64,000 nt of DNA. Source: CAVQEK01 sp963711495. GTDB taxonomy: Bacteria > Bacteroidota > Bacteroidia > Cytophagales > Cyclobacteriaceae. Positions 1 through 9,426 of the stretch are shown piece after piece. Each line of letters opens with the position of its first letter. Position 1 is the first letter of the stretch. The notes below the pieces were generated by a model. It was not told where the DNA came from, made no database searches, and was given only the letters and a program-made list of their open reading frames with translations. The stretch spans positions 242,730 through 306,729 of the forward strand of contig CAVQEK010000007.1 in the NCBI GenBank assembly GCA_963711495.1. Reading direction: 5' to 3'. The translations under genes and the position numbers were made by a program.

Positions 1-156
1 AGTTTTTGTGACACTTGAATCTCCATTTAAAATATGTCAATTGATCCATAGTGGGGTAGACGAATGAGCAATGAGAATATTTTAAATCCTTGAAAAATTT
101 TTTAAACTTCTCATCGATTCTTGAATTCCTTGGCAAATCATGTATTCACCAGGCAA
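1..156. other. AT-rich left edge, no gene seen
   Basis: This is non-coding sequence downstream of the GH38-like gene. I see no convincing ORF, RNA gene or terminator hairpin. It may hold the 3' untranslated region of the mannosidase transcript. Confidence 0.4.
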
Positions 157-3100
157 TCATCTCATATCAAATCGAATGGTTTCAATGGCATATTTTCCCA
201 ATGTCATCTGCAAATGTTTCCCACGGCCAATTTTTTCCGCAGGTTGCTCGATGAGGTTGGTATGCCAGATAGTGCCGGAATTTTTGTAAAAATCCATTTT
301 TGCCACTTTCTGCTGATCCGAAGTGTTATAAAAACGTAAGATTGCCGTATTGGAATTTTCCGCTTTTTTAAGCGCAGAAAGAATCACATCAGGTTGATCG
401 CACTGGAAAAAACTCAATTTTTCAGGCAATGTAGCATTTGCGGACTGATCAGGAGCGTAAACCACATAAACTGGCGTATTGGCAGCGATACCCATTCTAT
501 TGGCGGATGGCAGATCCTGATTACCGGTAGACAAAGAAAAATCGAAAGAATGATCTCCGGTTTGGGGATATGGGTTGCCTTCCCAATGGCAACTGTGTCT
601 GGAAGCCAATAAGATCGGTTGCAGGTTTATATTTTGGGGATCGATCGGATCGATATAATCCGCCCCTACCACGGATGAACTTAAGACAACATTTTCGTTT
701 TCACCATAACCACCAATCCAGTTGAGGATCCCGCGTGGATGGATGTCTTTGCAGATGGTATTGTAAGTTTTCCCGCCAGCATCGCCTCCGGCAGCACCCT
801 CCATTTCGTCCTGACCTATTCGTAAAATTCCATAAGGGACCTCATAGGCGAGTTTGGAAATTTCCTTATTCAACGGCATTGCCATCCGGTATTCCCGGTA
901 CATCACCCCTTCCCAATTAAGCAGGTTCACGTGAAGATCAATTCTCGGTAAATTGTAGTAAACCTTCACGTTTAGTTCAACCGTAGCATTTCGGATAGGC
1001 TGGCGTAATTTGGCTTCGTAAAAAATTGGTCCATCCGCCACGACTGCCCAATCTGTTTGATAATTACTCACTTTGTCAAAACCATCCAGTGTCGGTTGTT
1101 GAACCTGAACGAATTCACCCGCCCCATTGCCCTTAGATTCCAAAGTAAATACCTCCCCGCCCAGGAATTCGCGGGTATTTAAAAGTTCCTGTCCATTTCG
1201 TTTGTCTTTGATACTTGCAATACCGCCATTTCCCAACCGTATGGAATAGTAGGGAGTTTCTATGATAGCATGTAATTGTGCGTTGTCAGGCCATTTAATA
1301 TTGTGATCCGATTGAATAAATACGGTGGAATAACCCAGCGATGGCAAGTCGGCAATTATTTCAATTTTTGCGTTTTTAATGGCCCCGGATGCATATCGAT
1401 CCAGAGAAATCACCTGGAAAGGAATTTCCAAACCTTCATCATTTATAATTTTAAAACCCTCATATTCCCCTTCTTTAAATTTCGCTGTAAAAACTGCAGG
1501 GGCTTTCCTGGGCCAGCCCAGGCTATTGAACAACACCACCGGAATACCTTTTTTGTCCACGAGAATACGTTGTGCGATACATCTGGTGGATTCATTTAAT
1601 ATTTTATCAGCGGTACTTTTGGCATATTCATATTTCGCTTTAAAAATGGCATCCGTGATATCGCCATTTTTACCTCCCCAACCATGATCGGGATAAATTT
1701 TGGCATTCCAGGCCTGATGAAATTCCTGTTCCGGATAATGATTAAAATCGCCGCGAGTGAGGGCATCGATGGTGGCAAATTTTTCCGCATCGACAAGCAG
1801 TCGGTCACCTTGCCTGCTGGCCTTGACCGCACGTTCATGCGACGGACCGTGAATATACATCCACAAATCTGGCCTTTCGCCCATAATAGTTTTCAAGGCT
1901 TTTGTATTGGCGGCTATTTTATCAATAAACTCGCGGCTTGTAGTAAGTTGGATTTTGGGTAATTTTAAATTGATAATCTCTCCGGAATCATTTTCATATT
2001 TTTCCAATCCATTCCACGTTTTTATCAAATCAGAATAGTCTTTGGCCGGACTCATATCCCAATCCGACAAAATGGGCATTACTGCTTTATCAGGATCTTT
2101 ATCATTATAACCATTGGCCCATTCAAGTGCTGCATTGGCAATATGCCCGGCCGATTTATAAAATCCCTGGTTCAGCCCGTTGTAATCGAGTGAATAATGA
2201 CCAGCAGAATAGGTTTTCACTTCAGAACCATCAGGAGCGGCCCACACAAAAACCCCCTTGGCTTGTCTGCTGATCATCAGTTTGTCCACACCTGCCTTGG
2301 CCATGATCTGGGGCATTTGCATACTTCTGCCGGGTACATCTTCATTCCAATACGTATCCGCCACATAGCCGTTGAAATTATCGGCGATCCATTTCTTACC
2401 CAGATAAAACTGCCGGGCCAGTGATTCGCCTGAATACATTTCTTCATAGGGTTGAATATAAGAAGCCCCCACCGAAATTTTTCCCTGTTCAAGAAGCTTT
2501 AGAATCTCCCCTTGTCGATCGGGATGCCTCGTGATATATTCCTTTACCATTAAAGCATCTTCAATATCAAAGGCATAATCGTGGGCTTTCGTCGCATCCC
2601 GGATCAATGGGGTAATTAACATGGTGTCCCTGGCCAAAATGCATTTTTCCACGTCATCCATCCAGGCGATATCCTGATGGCTGGAATTCATGAGACAGAT
2701 GGTCCCTTGATTCAGTGCTGAGCCAGATAAAGTAACCACCTGATTTACCGTTTCCGGAACGTAAGTTTTTCTTGCCTTTAAACTCCAGCCACCATTGTTG
2801 GAAGCTGCCTCAGTCTTTACAGCCGTCCCGTCAGATGAAAGTAAGATAAACGAACCAGGCTCAAGAAATTTTTCGCCATACAAAAGTCGACTTTTACCGG
2901 AATAGAGCGCCCATTGTTTACCTTTTTGCAATTCCAGCTTTTTGCCGGTGATTTGCACCTCGCCACCAGAAGAAAACCTGCCTGCAATGAGTTGATCGCC
3001 ACAGCGAAGTTCTACAGGCAGATTGGCCAGATTTTCCGGTCCCAAAATCTTAATCCGATTACCGTCTATGTCGATATCAAACCAAGCTTCTTTGGAAGCC

Positions 3101-3708
3101 TTTTGATAAAGGTAATCACAGAGATTTTTAACACGATACACCATCAGCCATTCATTTTCACCGGTCCCATTGCCTTCAAGTTTGAATTTCACCTGTTCTC
3201 CCAGACTTCCCCATGCAGTTGGAATTTTGAGGTACATATATCCAAAAGTATCGCCATTGTTATCGGTGGAAACCTGATAGTATCGAAGTTGCGAACCTTC
3301 CGCTCCATTTATTGTCCAACTTCCGGCTGGACCCTGGTTGATCGTGAATCGTTTGACGCCATTAACAGACAAATAAAAATCCGGTGTTTTTTCGCTGGCA
3401 TCGGCACTGGCCATCCACATAAACGCTGCCATCGGCTGATGAAAATCTGAAGGAATAATGCCCGATTCCCATTCTATCGGTGGAGAAGTGGAACGAACCA
3501 GTAAAGAAGGCGTTGACGCGCCCATCGGAGAAAAATAACTAAAATGTCCTTCTCCCGAATCACCGGTATATCCTTCAATAAAATGTTGTGCCTGGATACC
3601 CAGCGTGTAAATTTGTTTTTCAGGCAAATCATCCTGCGCATTGACCGCAACAAAACACAGTGTTGAAAGAAAAAATCCGCCGACAAATTTTAAAAATGTG
3701 TGATTCAT
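157..3708 (-). CDS. Secreted GH38-like alpha-mannosidase
   Basis: Large (about 1183 aa) secreted glycoside hydrolase. The open frame extends to 3750, but the ATG at 3708 is preferred because it opens directly on a signal peptide (MNHTFLKFVGG... ending VNAQ). About 330 residues of beta-rich sequence precede the catalytic part. GH38 hallmarks are HQDIAW near residue 343 (family HxDxxW metal site) and YWNEDVPGRS near 457, aligning with the family WxxDxFGHS block that carries the nucleophile Asp. A C-terminal beta-sandwich region with WEG/YREYRMAMP-type sequence follows. Known for the family: hydrolysis of alpha-mannosides with Zn2+. Inferred: periplasmic or outer-membrane removal of alpha-mannose from a complex glycan. 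The FGHS motif is altered to VPGRS, so activity and substrate are uncertain. The gene stands alone and is separated from the permeases by about 0.5 kb of remnants. Confidence 0.8.
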   Translation of the reverse strand: MNHTFLKFVGGFFLSTLCFVAVNAQDDLPEKQIYTLGIQAQHFIEGYTGDSGEGHFSYFSPMGASTPSLLVRSTSPPIEWESGIIPSDFHQPMAAFMWMASADASEKTPDFYLSVNGVKRFTINQGPAGSWTINGAEGSQLRYYQVSTDNNGDTFGYMYLKIPTAWGSLGEQVKFKLEGNGTGENEWLMVYRVKNLCDYLYQKASKEAWFDIDIDGNRIKILGPENLANLPVELRCGDQLIAGRFSSGGEVQITGKKLELQKGKQWALYSGKSRLLYGEKFLEPGSFILLSSDGTAVKTEAASNNGGWSLKARKTYVPETVNQVVTLSGSALNQGTICLMNSSHQDIAWMDDVEKCILARDTMLITPLIRDATKAHDYAFDIEDALMVKEYITRHPDRQGEILKLLEQGKISVGASYIQPYEEMYSGESLARQFYLGKKWIADNFNGYVADTYWNEDVPGRSMQMPQIMAKAGVDKLMISRQAKGVFVWAAPDGSEVKTYSAGHYSLDYNGLNQGFYKSAGHIANAALEWANGYNDKDPDKAVMPILSDWDMSPAKDYSDLIKTWNGLEKYENDSGEIINLKLPKIQLTTSREFIDKIAANTKALKTIMGERPDLWMYIHGPSHERAVKASRQGDRLLVDAEKFATIDALTRGDFNHYPEQEFHQAWNAKIYPDHGWGGKNGDITDAIFKAKYEYAKSTADKILNESTRCIAQRILVDKKGIPVVLFNSLGWPRKAPAVFTAKFKEGEYEGFKIINDEGLEIPFQVISLDRYASGAIKNAKIEIIADLPSLGYSTVFIQSDHNIKWPDNAQLHAIIETPYYSIRLGNGGIASIKDKRNGQELLNTREFLGGEVFTLESKGNGAGEFVQVQQPTLDGFDKVSNYQTDWAVVADGPIFYEAKLRQPIRNATVELNVKVYYNLPRIDLHVNLLNWEGVMYREYRMAMPLNKEISKLAYEVPYGILRIGQDEMEGAAGGDAGGKTYNTICKDIHPRGILNWIGGYGENENVVLSSSVVGADYIDPIDPQNINLQPILLASRHSCHWEGNPYPQTGDHSFDFSLSTGNQDLPSANRMGIAANTPVYVVYAPDQSANATLPEKLSFFQCDQPDVILSALKKAENSNTAILRFYNTSDQQKVAKMDFYKNSGTIWHTNLIEQPAEKIGRGKHLQMTLGKYAIETIRFDMR

Positions 3709-3714
3709 CTTGCT

Positions 3715-3853
3715 TAAAAAATTTAAGTTTAATTCTGCACGATCTACCATTGGTCAAACCCATGGCCGGAACCCCGGGAATTTTTTCCTGATTTATCATT
3801 TCCAGTAATAATTTCAAAGCCAAAGCAGTCATTTCTTGCCATGGATGTTCCAC
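3715..3853 (-). pseudogene. Possible LacI-type regulator C-terminal remnant
   Basis: About 45 codons just upstream of the mannosidase read EHPWQEMTALALKLLLEMI, then a short stretch and GLTNGRSC. This resembles the last helix and strand of LacI-type ligand-binding domains (P..EM...A...LL..I, then a basic RxSC end). No upstream part of such a gene is present. It could be a chance open frame, so confidence is low. Confidence 0.2.
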
Positions 3854-3939
3854 TATTATGTACGGTTTAAAGTTGGAAAAAACCTATTGGTAATGATAAC
3901 TTTAAATTGAAAAATCCATTAGGAAATCTTTTTCAGTAA

Positions 3940-4030
3940 TCTCGTGTCCCGAATACCCTAGAAGGGATTTTTCGTGAAATTTCGGTGATGTGGGCCGTTT
4001 ATTGTCTGAATTGGGATTTTTTGGATTTAT
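3940..4030 (-). pseudogene. Decayed 5' end of a sixth permease gene
   Basis: Reading leftward from 4030, the frame gives (I)NPKNPNSDNKRP then PKF. This closely matches the N-terminus MNPKNPNSDNRQ...PPKF of the permease at 12212-14866. The start codon is ATA instead of ATG and similarity fades after about 25 codons, with no transmembrane part left. It sits directly behind a small-ORF copy, as at the two intact units. It is read as the stump of a sixth member of the permease array. Confidence 0.5.
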
Positions 4031-4036
4031 GGGTGA

Positions 4037-4159
4037 TCAGGATTTTGGAACAGGTCGTTCTACTTCAAGGCCACACATTCTGTCAAAACCATTGCTTCGA
4101 GTCTTCATCCCACAACCGCAAATTTTGCTTGTCAGACTATTTTTATTTTTTTCCTTCAT
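4037..4159 (-). pseudogene. Small ORF, third (degraded) copy
   Basis: Open frame of 40 codons starting ATGAAGGAA, similar to the 43-codon small ORFs at 12039-12170 and 14863-14994: SKICGCGMKTRSNGFD here against SKICDCAMKTRSNGFD at 12 kb. One extra A near the 3' end shifts the frame; without it the frame would read P-N-P-D-H-P-stop like the others. The permease start that should overlap its stop is mutated to ATA. The preceding leader sequence (roughly 4160-4200) is also shared with the other copies. Confidence 0.4.
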
Positions 4160-4199
4160 CCGATTAATCTTTAAATCCTGTAAATCCAGGTTCAGACAT

Positions 4200-6590
4200 T
4201 TATTCGTTTTTCAAGCATTCGACTGGATTTAAAAGTGCAGCTTTAACGGACTGAAAGCTTACCGTAATGAGTGCAATCAGAAAGGCCATAAACCCGGCCA
4301 AAGAAAAGAGCCACCAACCGAGCGATATGCGATAAGCAAAACCTTCCAGCCACCGTTGAACCGCCACATAACCCAGCGGAACCGCAAGCAAAAATGCGAT
4401 CAGCACCAATTTCATAAAATCCAGGGAGAGCAGGATGACAATATTGGATACGGCCGCCCCCAATACTTTGCGGATGCCTATTTCCTTTGCCCGCCGTTGG
4501 GTGGAAAGCATGGTGAGCGCAAACATGCCCATGCAGGAAATAATAATGGACAAAATGGCGCTTATAAAAATCATTTGCTTCCATTTGGCCTCAGCTTCAT
4601 AATTTCGCTCATTGATGGTATTCATAAGGTCATAGTCAAATGGCCGAAAAGGCACAATTTCGTGGTATGCTTTTCGTACTGCTGCCAATGCCTGTGGGAT
4701 TTGGTTGGGTTTTATCTTCACCCAAAGATCTCCCGAACCTTTTTTGAACAAAAGCGGGCCGATTTTTTCCCTCAGTGAAGCAAAATGGTAATCTTTTACA
4801 ACCCCTACCACTACCAATTTATGGTCACCATAATCGATCACTTGCCCGATGCGATCTTTGCCAAAAGACGGCTCCCAGCCAGCCTGCTCTGCAAAAGTTT
4901 CGTTGATGATCACCGACTGTGTATTATCTGCCGGATAATCTTCGGAAAAATTACGGCCTTTGACAATTGGGATTTGAAGGGCCGCAAGAAAGTTTTCGTC
5001 TATCGAACTGATGGCAAAAGATATTTCTTTTTCGCCATTATTCACTTTGGCCACAGTGTAGTTTTGCCCAAAATCCTTCGTAGCGGCAATTTCAATAGAA
5101 GATTCCTTTGCCAATGCTTGTTTTAGTGCATCTACAGTGGCATCATGCCTTCCCCGCCCCAAGTGTATAATGGCCACATTCTTGTCATTATACCCCAAAT
5201 CAGCGTTGGTAAGAAAATTGAACTGCGCGTAGATCCCTACGGTACCAATAATCAAAAAGGTAGCCAAGGCAAACTGGAGGACCACCAATCCTTTTGCCAA
5301 ATAATTTTTACCGCTTCGCTGATGGCGGTTGTACAGCGTTTGGGCCGGGCTGAATCCCGATAAAACCAGCGCCGGATAAAAACCGGCAATTAGCCCAGTA
5401 ACTAAAAAAAGCATAATATAACCAGCAACCAACCTTAAGTCCAGCAAATAAGAAAAGCTCAATCTCTTATTTGCCAATTCATTGAAATAAGGAAGTACCA
5501 ACTGCACAATAATAATGGCCGCTACAAAAGCTATAAAACACAACACGAAAGACTCTCCCAGAAATTGACCGATCAGTTGCTTGCGCTGACCGCCAATTAC
5601 TTTTCGGAGACCGATCTCTTTGCCTCTTTTTAGCGAATGCGCAATGGTAAGATTGATAAAGTTGATGCACGCAATGGCTAAAATGAACAATGCGATAATG
5701 GTGAGGATATGCGAATAAATGAGACTGCTGCTGCCAGTCAAGCCGTTACGACTGTCTTTGTAAACTGTATCCAAATGTATTTGCAGTAATGGTTGCAGGC
5801 CGAAATGGATTTTTTCCTTGAAATCAAATTTCTGCTTCATCATCTGCAATTCATCCCCTGCTTTGGTCAAAAACACCTGGTTCATTTTGGGTTCAACGAC
5901 TGTCGGATCGGCTTGGGGATTTAGCACTAAAAATGTGTTGATGTAAAAACCTACCCACGAGTTGTCCACAAACTGGCCCCTAAATAATTGGAAAGGCACA
6001 ACCATACTAAATTGGATAGAAGAGTTTTGCGGTGGATCTTTGGCTACAGCGGTAACTACCAAAGGCTCGAATTCTTTATTGGTTTGCACCTCAATGGTTT
6101 TTCCAACTACATCGGTTGTGCCAAAATATTTCTTTGCCGCCTTTTCAGACATGACCACCGAATGCAGATCGGACAAGGCCTTTTGCGGATCACCGGCAAT
6201 GAGGGGAAATGAGAAGACAGAGAAAAAGTTTTCGTCCGCCGACAATATTTCTTCGTCAAAAACCTCCGTGCCATGTCGCAGAATATGCGATCCTGTCTCC
6301 ATGCGCACATAAGTATCCACCTCCGGGATTGCCTCCGCGAAGGAAGGTCCAACAATTACATTGGTGCTTCCCACCCTATTGGTTCCCTTTTCGCTGGTCA
6401 TAGTTGCCGTTACGCGATATATCTGATCTTTTTGCTTCTGGAAGCGATCGAAACTCACTTCATCTTTGGTATACAACACGATAAGCATACAGCACGCCAA
6501 GCCTATGCCCAGGCCAGTCACATTAATGAAAGTAAATACTTTGTTGCGAACTATATTCCGCCAGGCAGTTTTCAGGTAATTGCTTATCAT
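4200..6590 (-). CDS. FtsX/MacB-type ABC transporter permease
   Basis: 796 aa inner-membrane protein. It has a first membrane segment near residues 20-42, then a large periplasmic MacB-like region to about 280. Three central membrane helices follow (about 285-410), then a second periplasmic domain and three C-terminal helices. Both FtsX signatures are visible: KEIGLRKVIGG in the middle and KEIGIRKVLGA near the C-terminus. Unlike its four neighbours it lacks the N-terminal prefix domain and opens directly with MISNYLKTAWRNIVRNKVFT. No ATPase gene is in the window, so it must pair with an ATPase encoded elsewhere. It is the last intact gene of the PadR-led array. Known for the family: export or mechanotransmission of lipids, peptides or drugs; the substrate here is unknown. 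Confidence 0.88.
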   Translation of the reverse strand: MISNYLKTAWRNIVRNKVFTFINVTGLGIGLACCMLIVLYTKDEVSFDRFQKQKDQIYRVTATMTSEKGTNRVGSTNVIVGPSFAEAIPEVDTYVRMETGSHILRHGTEVFDEEILSADENFFSVFSFPLIAGDPQKALSDLHSVVMSEKAAKKYFGTTDVVGKTIEVQTNKEFEPLVVTAVAKDPPQNSSIQFSMVVPFQLFRGQFVDNSWVGFYINTFLVLNPQADPTVVEPKMNQVFLTKAGDELQMMKQKFDFKEKIHFGLQPLLQIHLDTVYKDSRNGLTGSSSLIYSHILTIIALFILAIACINFINLTIAHSLKRGKEIGLRKVIGGQRKQLIGQFLGESFVLCFIAFVAAIIIVQLVLPYFNELANKRLSFSYLLDLRLVAGYIMLFLVTGLIAGFYPALVLSGFSPAQTLYNRHQRSGKNYLAKGLVVLQFALATFLIIGTVGIYAQFNFLTNADLGYNDKNVAIIHLGRGRHDATVDALKQALAKESSIEIAATKDFGQNYTVAKVNNGEKEISFAISSIDENFLAALQIPIVKGRNFSEDYPADNTQSVIINETFAEQAGWEPSFGKDRIGQVIDYGDHKLVVVGVVKDYHFASLREKIGPLLFKKGSGDLWVKIKPNQIPQALAAVRKAYHEIVPFRPFDYDLMNTINERNYEAEAKWKQMIFISAILSIIISCMGMFALTMLSTQRRAKEIGIRKVLGAAVSNIVILLSLDFMKLVLIAFLLAVPLGYVAVQRWLEGFAYRISLGWWLFSLAGFMAFLIALITVSFQSVKAALLNPVECLKNE

Positions 6591-6812
6591 ATCCGTAATA
6601 TTTATCCTCGTATATTATTGGCTGCCCCACCTAATACCCCGTATCCCCACGAACCAGTGGAGTTAGTTTGGAAACATGACGATGGGTTTTACAAGAGCAG
6701 TGCCAATGAACAAAAGCTGCGATATCCAGGAATTCAGAAAGGTTTTGAACAAACCATGCTGTCCACAATTGAACACGAAACGTTCGCCACCGGTTAAAAT
6801 AGCACCAAATAT
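6591..6812. other. 222-bp gap between two permeases
   Basis: It lacks the leader plus small ORF found in two other gaps. A plus-strand open frame ending at 6797 crosses it (…GFEQTMLSTIEHETFATG), but most of that frame is antisense to the downstream permease and I recognise no family. I see no clear terminator or promoter. Confidence 0.3.
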
Positions 6813-9416
6813 CTATTCATCCTTCAGGCACTGAACAGGGTTTATCCGGGCCGCTTTCACCGTTTGCAACCCCACAGTAAACCAAGCAATCGCTAAAGCC
6901 AACAATCCTGATCCAATGAAATACCACCAATACAGATCAATCCTGTAGGCAAAATCATCCAGCCAGTTTCTGGTGATGTAGTAACTTATCGGCAATGCGA
7001 TCATTACCGCGACCAAAACCATTTTGGTAAAATCGGCAGATAACAACCGCACAATGCCAAATTCCCCGGCGCCCAATATTTTCCTGATCCCAATTTCTTT
7101 GGTCCTTCTTTCGGCAGAAAAGGCCGCCAGCCCAAAAAGTCCCAGACAGGAAATAAGAATGGCCAATCCGGCAAAGTATTTTGAAAGAGCCGATACCCGT
7201 TGCTCTGAAGCGTACAATGCCAAATATCCCTGATCAAGAAAGCTATAGTTCATCGGGAAACCGGGATTGAAGTCCTTGTAAAATTCCTGCAGTCTGGCAA
7301 TTGTTTCCTTTTCTTTGCCCGCTTCAATTTTTATCATGATGTTCCCGGCTGAATTCTGGTTGATCCATATAAAAAGGGGTTTGACTTCACTCCGGAATGA
7401 ATCGAAATTAAAATCTTTCACCACTCCGATAATCTGACGATCCTCTCCCCACAATTTGACTACTTTTCCAACCGGGTCGGCGAGTCCCATAAAATTAATG
7501 GCCGTTTCGTTAAATATGATGGCCGATGTATCGGATGGATGATCCCTGGAGAATCCCCTCCCCTCGGCTATCTTCATTTTTAACAACTTTATTGCTCCGT
7601 AATCGACCGGTACGTTTTCAAATTCGGTATTATTGTCCGGATCCTTTCCAGGCCAGACAATGCCATAGGTTCCTCCGTTGTGCCCGGCCAGGTTATGGCC
7701 GATGCCGGAGGCAGCGGATACTCCCGGGATTTTCCGTATTTCATTCAGAAAACTTTCAAATTTTCCGGTTTGCTCCAGTAATCCGCTGCGGGGAATCAGC
7801 AGGATATTATCGTTGTCGTACCCTAAATTCCGGGTCTGAATAAATTCGATCTGTTTGTACACTACGAGCACCGAAACAATCAGGATCACTGAAATAATAA
7901 ATTGGAATACCACAAGTCCCTTCCTGGCCCATATTTCTCCTGAAGCGGTCTTTAGCTTTCCTTTTAAGACAACAACAGGGCTAAAACCGGAAAGGTAAAG
8001 GGCCGGATAACTGCCTGCTACTATTCCGGTGAGCGTGGTAATAATGAATATCGTTATGACAAGGCTCTTATTAAAAGTAAGAGTCAGGTATTTACCGGTA
8101 AGTAAGTTAAATTCCGGTAATAGGAGAATCACCAGCAGCACCGCAACGGTTAGTGAAAGGAATGAAAGGATAAGGGACTCTCCAAGATACTGGATAATGA
8201 GAATTTTTCTGCCGGCTCCGATAGTCTTCTTTATTCCTATTTCCTTCATCCGCGTTGAAGCCCTGGCGGTGGTCATATTCATGAAATTGATACTGGCGAT
8301 CAGCAGAATGAGTACGGCAATGATGGAAAACAATTTTACATATTCAATGCGTCCGCCGGATTGTACGCCATTCACATAATGACCGTGCAGGTAAAAATCA
8401 GAAAACCGGGTCGCAAAGGGGGTACGGTGGTTGGCCTCGCCACCGGTTTTTGTCTTTACTAAGTCCTTGATTTTCCGGTTAAAAGCAGTCGCATCCACTC
8501 CCGGCCGGAACAATACAAAAGTATAGGGGTAGGTGTTATACCAGGTGTTGGCAAAATCGTTTTCCGCCCTGAATCCGTCCATCGGCAGCACGAAATCAAA
8601 CCGGAGAGATGACCGGACCGGAATATTTTTCATAATACCCGATACCATATAGATCTTTTTATGCTCCAGGCTTATCATCTTTCCCATGGCATCATCGGCT
8701 GAACCGAACAGGCTCTTCGACAATTTTTCCGAAATGACAATTGATTGATTATCTGTCAACGCCTTTCCTGGGTCGCCTTCAACCAGCGGAAAGGTAAACA
8801 TCCTGAAGAAATCGGAATCGGCATATATGCCCGTTGACTCTATGTCTTTTTCATTTACTGACAGTACTTTGTACAATATATCTCTGCCCGGGTTAATCGT
8901 TACGGCATATTCAACTTCAGGCATCTCTTCCGCTAAAGCCTGCGACATCGGCGCTGCCGTACTCCGCCGGGTTATGATTTTTCCGTCCTGCACTACGTTT
9001 TCCATAATTTCATAGAGCCGATCCGATTTTGTGTGGAATTTGTCGACACTGAGTTCATCATGAACCCAGAGGTAGATCAACAGGGCGCAGGCCATTCCCG
9101 TCGGAAGGCCGAGCATGTTGATTAAAAATGTGGTTTTGTTACGCCGGAAATTTCGAAATGTAATGACAAAATTATGCTTGAACATGGCTATATGGTTTGT
9201 ATTTGTATAGGTTGATTTTCCAATGGCAAAAGGCCTCAAATAATTGAAAACCTGGTACCAGTAATTTATTTTGGCACGGACCAGTGAAGTTTTCATCACC
9301 ATATCATCGAACTGTTCCTCCAGGTCTCCCTGCACTTCTTCGGCAAGATCATCCCGGAGAAACCAGCGCAGGAACCTTTGGGCCAGATTGGGCGGTATGT
9401 TTTTCGCTTTTTTCAA
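6813..9416 (-). CDS. ABC permease with N-terminal prefix domain
   Basis: 867 aa FtsX/MacB-type permease. Residues 1-75 form the cytosolic permease prefix domain (LAQRFLRWFLRDDLAEEV, then GDLEEQFDD and a YLRPFAIGK block). The permease core starts near residue 80 with MFKHNFVITFRNFRRN. The core has an MacB-type periplasmic domain, central helices with MKEIGIKKTIGAG, and a C-terminal FtsX triple helix with KEIGIRKILGAG. The start is unusual: no in-frame ATG fits, and the best start is TTG at 9416, 10 bp after the upstream permease stop. A nearby ATG (ATG GCA GAT TGA) dies after three codons, so translation may rely on coupling, or one base may be miscalled. Confidence 0.86.
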   Translation of the reverse strand: MKKAKNIPPNLAQRFLRWFLRDDLAEEVQGDLEEQFDDMVMKTSLVRAKINYWYQVFNYLRPFAIGKSTYTNTNHIAMFKHNFVITFRNFRRNKTTFLINMLGLPTGMACALLIYLWVHDELSVDKFHTKSDRLYEIMENVVQDGKIITRRSTAAPMSQALAEEMPEVEYAVTINPGRDILYKVLSVNEKDIESTGIYADSDFFRMFTFPLVEGDPGKALTDNQSIVISEKLSKSLFGSADDAMGKMISLEHKKIYMVSGIMKNIPVRSSLRFDFVLPMDGFRAENDFANTWYNTYPYTFVLFRPGVDATAFNRKIKDLVKTKTGGEANHRTPFATRFSDFYLHGHYVNGVQSGGRIEYVKLFSIIAVLILLIASINFMNMTTARASTRMKEIGIKKTIGAGRKILIIQYLGESLILSFLSLTVAVLLVILLLPEFNLLTGKYLTLTFNKSLVITIFIITTLTGIVAGSYPALYLSGFSPVVVLKGKLKTASGEIWARKGLVVFQFIISVILIVSVLVVYKQIEFIQTRNLGYDNDNILLIPRSGLLEQTGKFESFLNEIRKIPGVSAASGIGHNLAGHNGGTYGIVWPGKDPDNNTEFENVPVDYGAIKLLKMKIAEGRGFSRDHPSDTSAIIFNETAINFMGLADPVGKVVKLWGEDRQIIGVVKDFNFDSFRSEVKPLFIWINQNSAGNIMIKIEAGKEKETIARLQEFYKDFNPGFPMNYSFLDQGYLALYASEQRVSALSKYFAGLAILISCLGLFGLAAFSAERRTKEIGIRKILGAGEFGIVRLLSADFTKMVLVAVMIALPISYYITRNWLDDFAYRIDLYWWYFIGSGLLALAIAWFTVGLQTVKAARINPVQCLKDE

Positions 9417-9426
9417 TCTGCCATTT

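Noticed and set aside
2914..3450. Plus-strand ORF of 178 codons
   Set aside because: It is antisense to the N-terminal beta region of the GH38-like gene and has no motif.
6273..6797. Plus-strand ORF of 174 codons
   Set aside because: Its first 105 or so codons are antisense to a permease. Only the last 65 lie in the gap, and they match no family I recognise.
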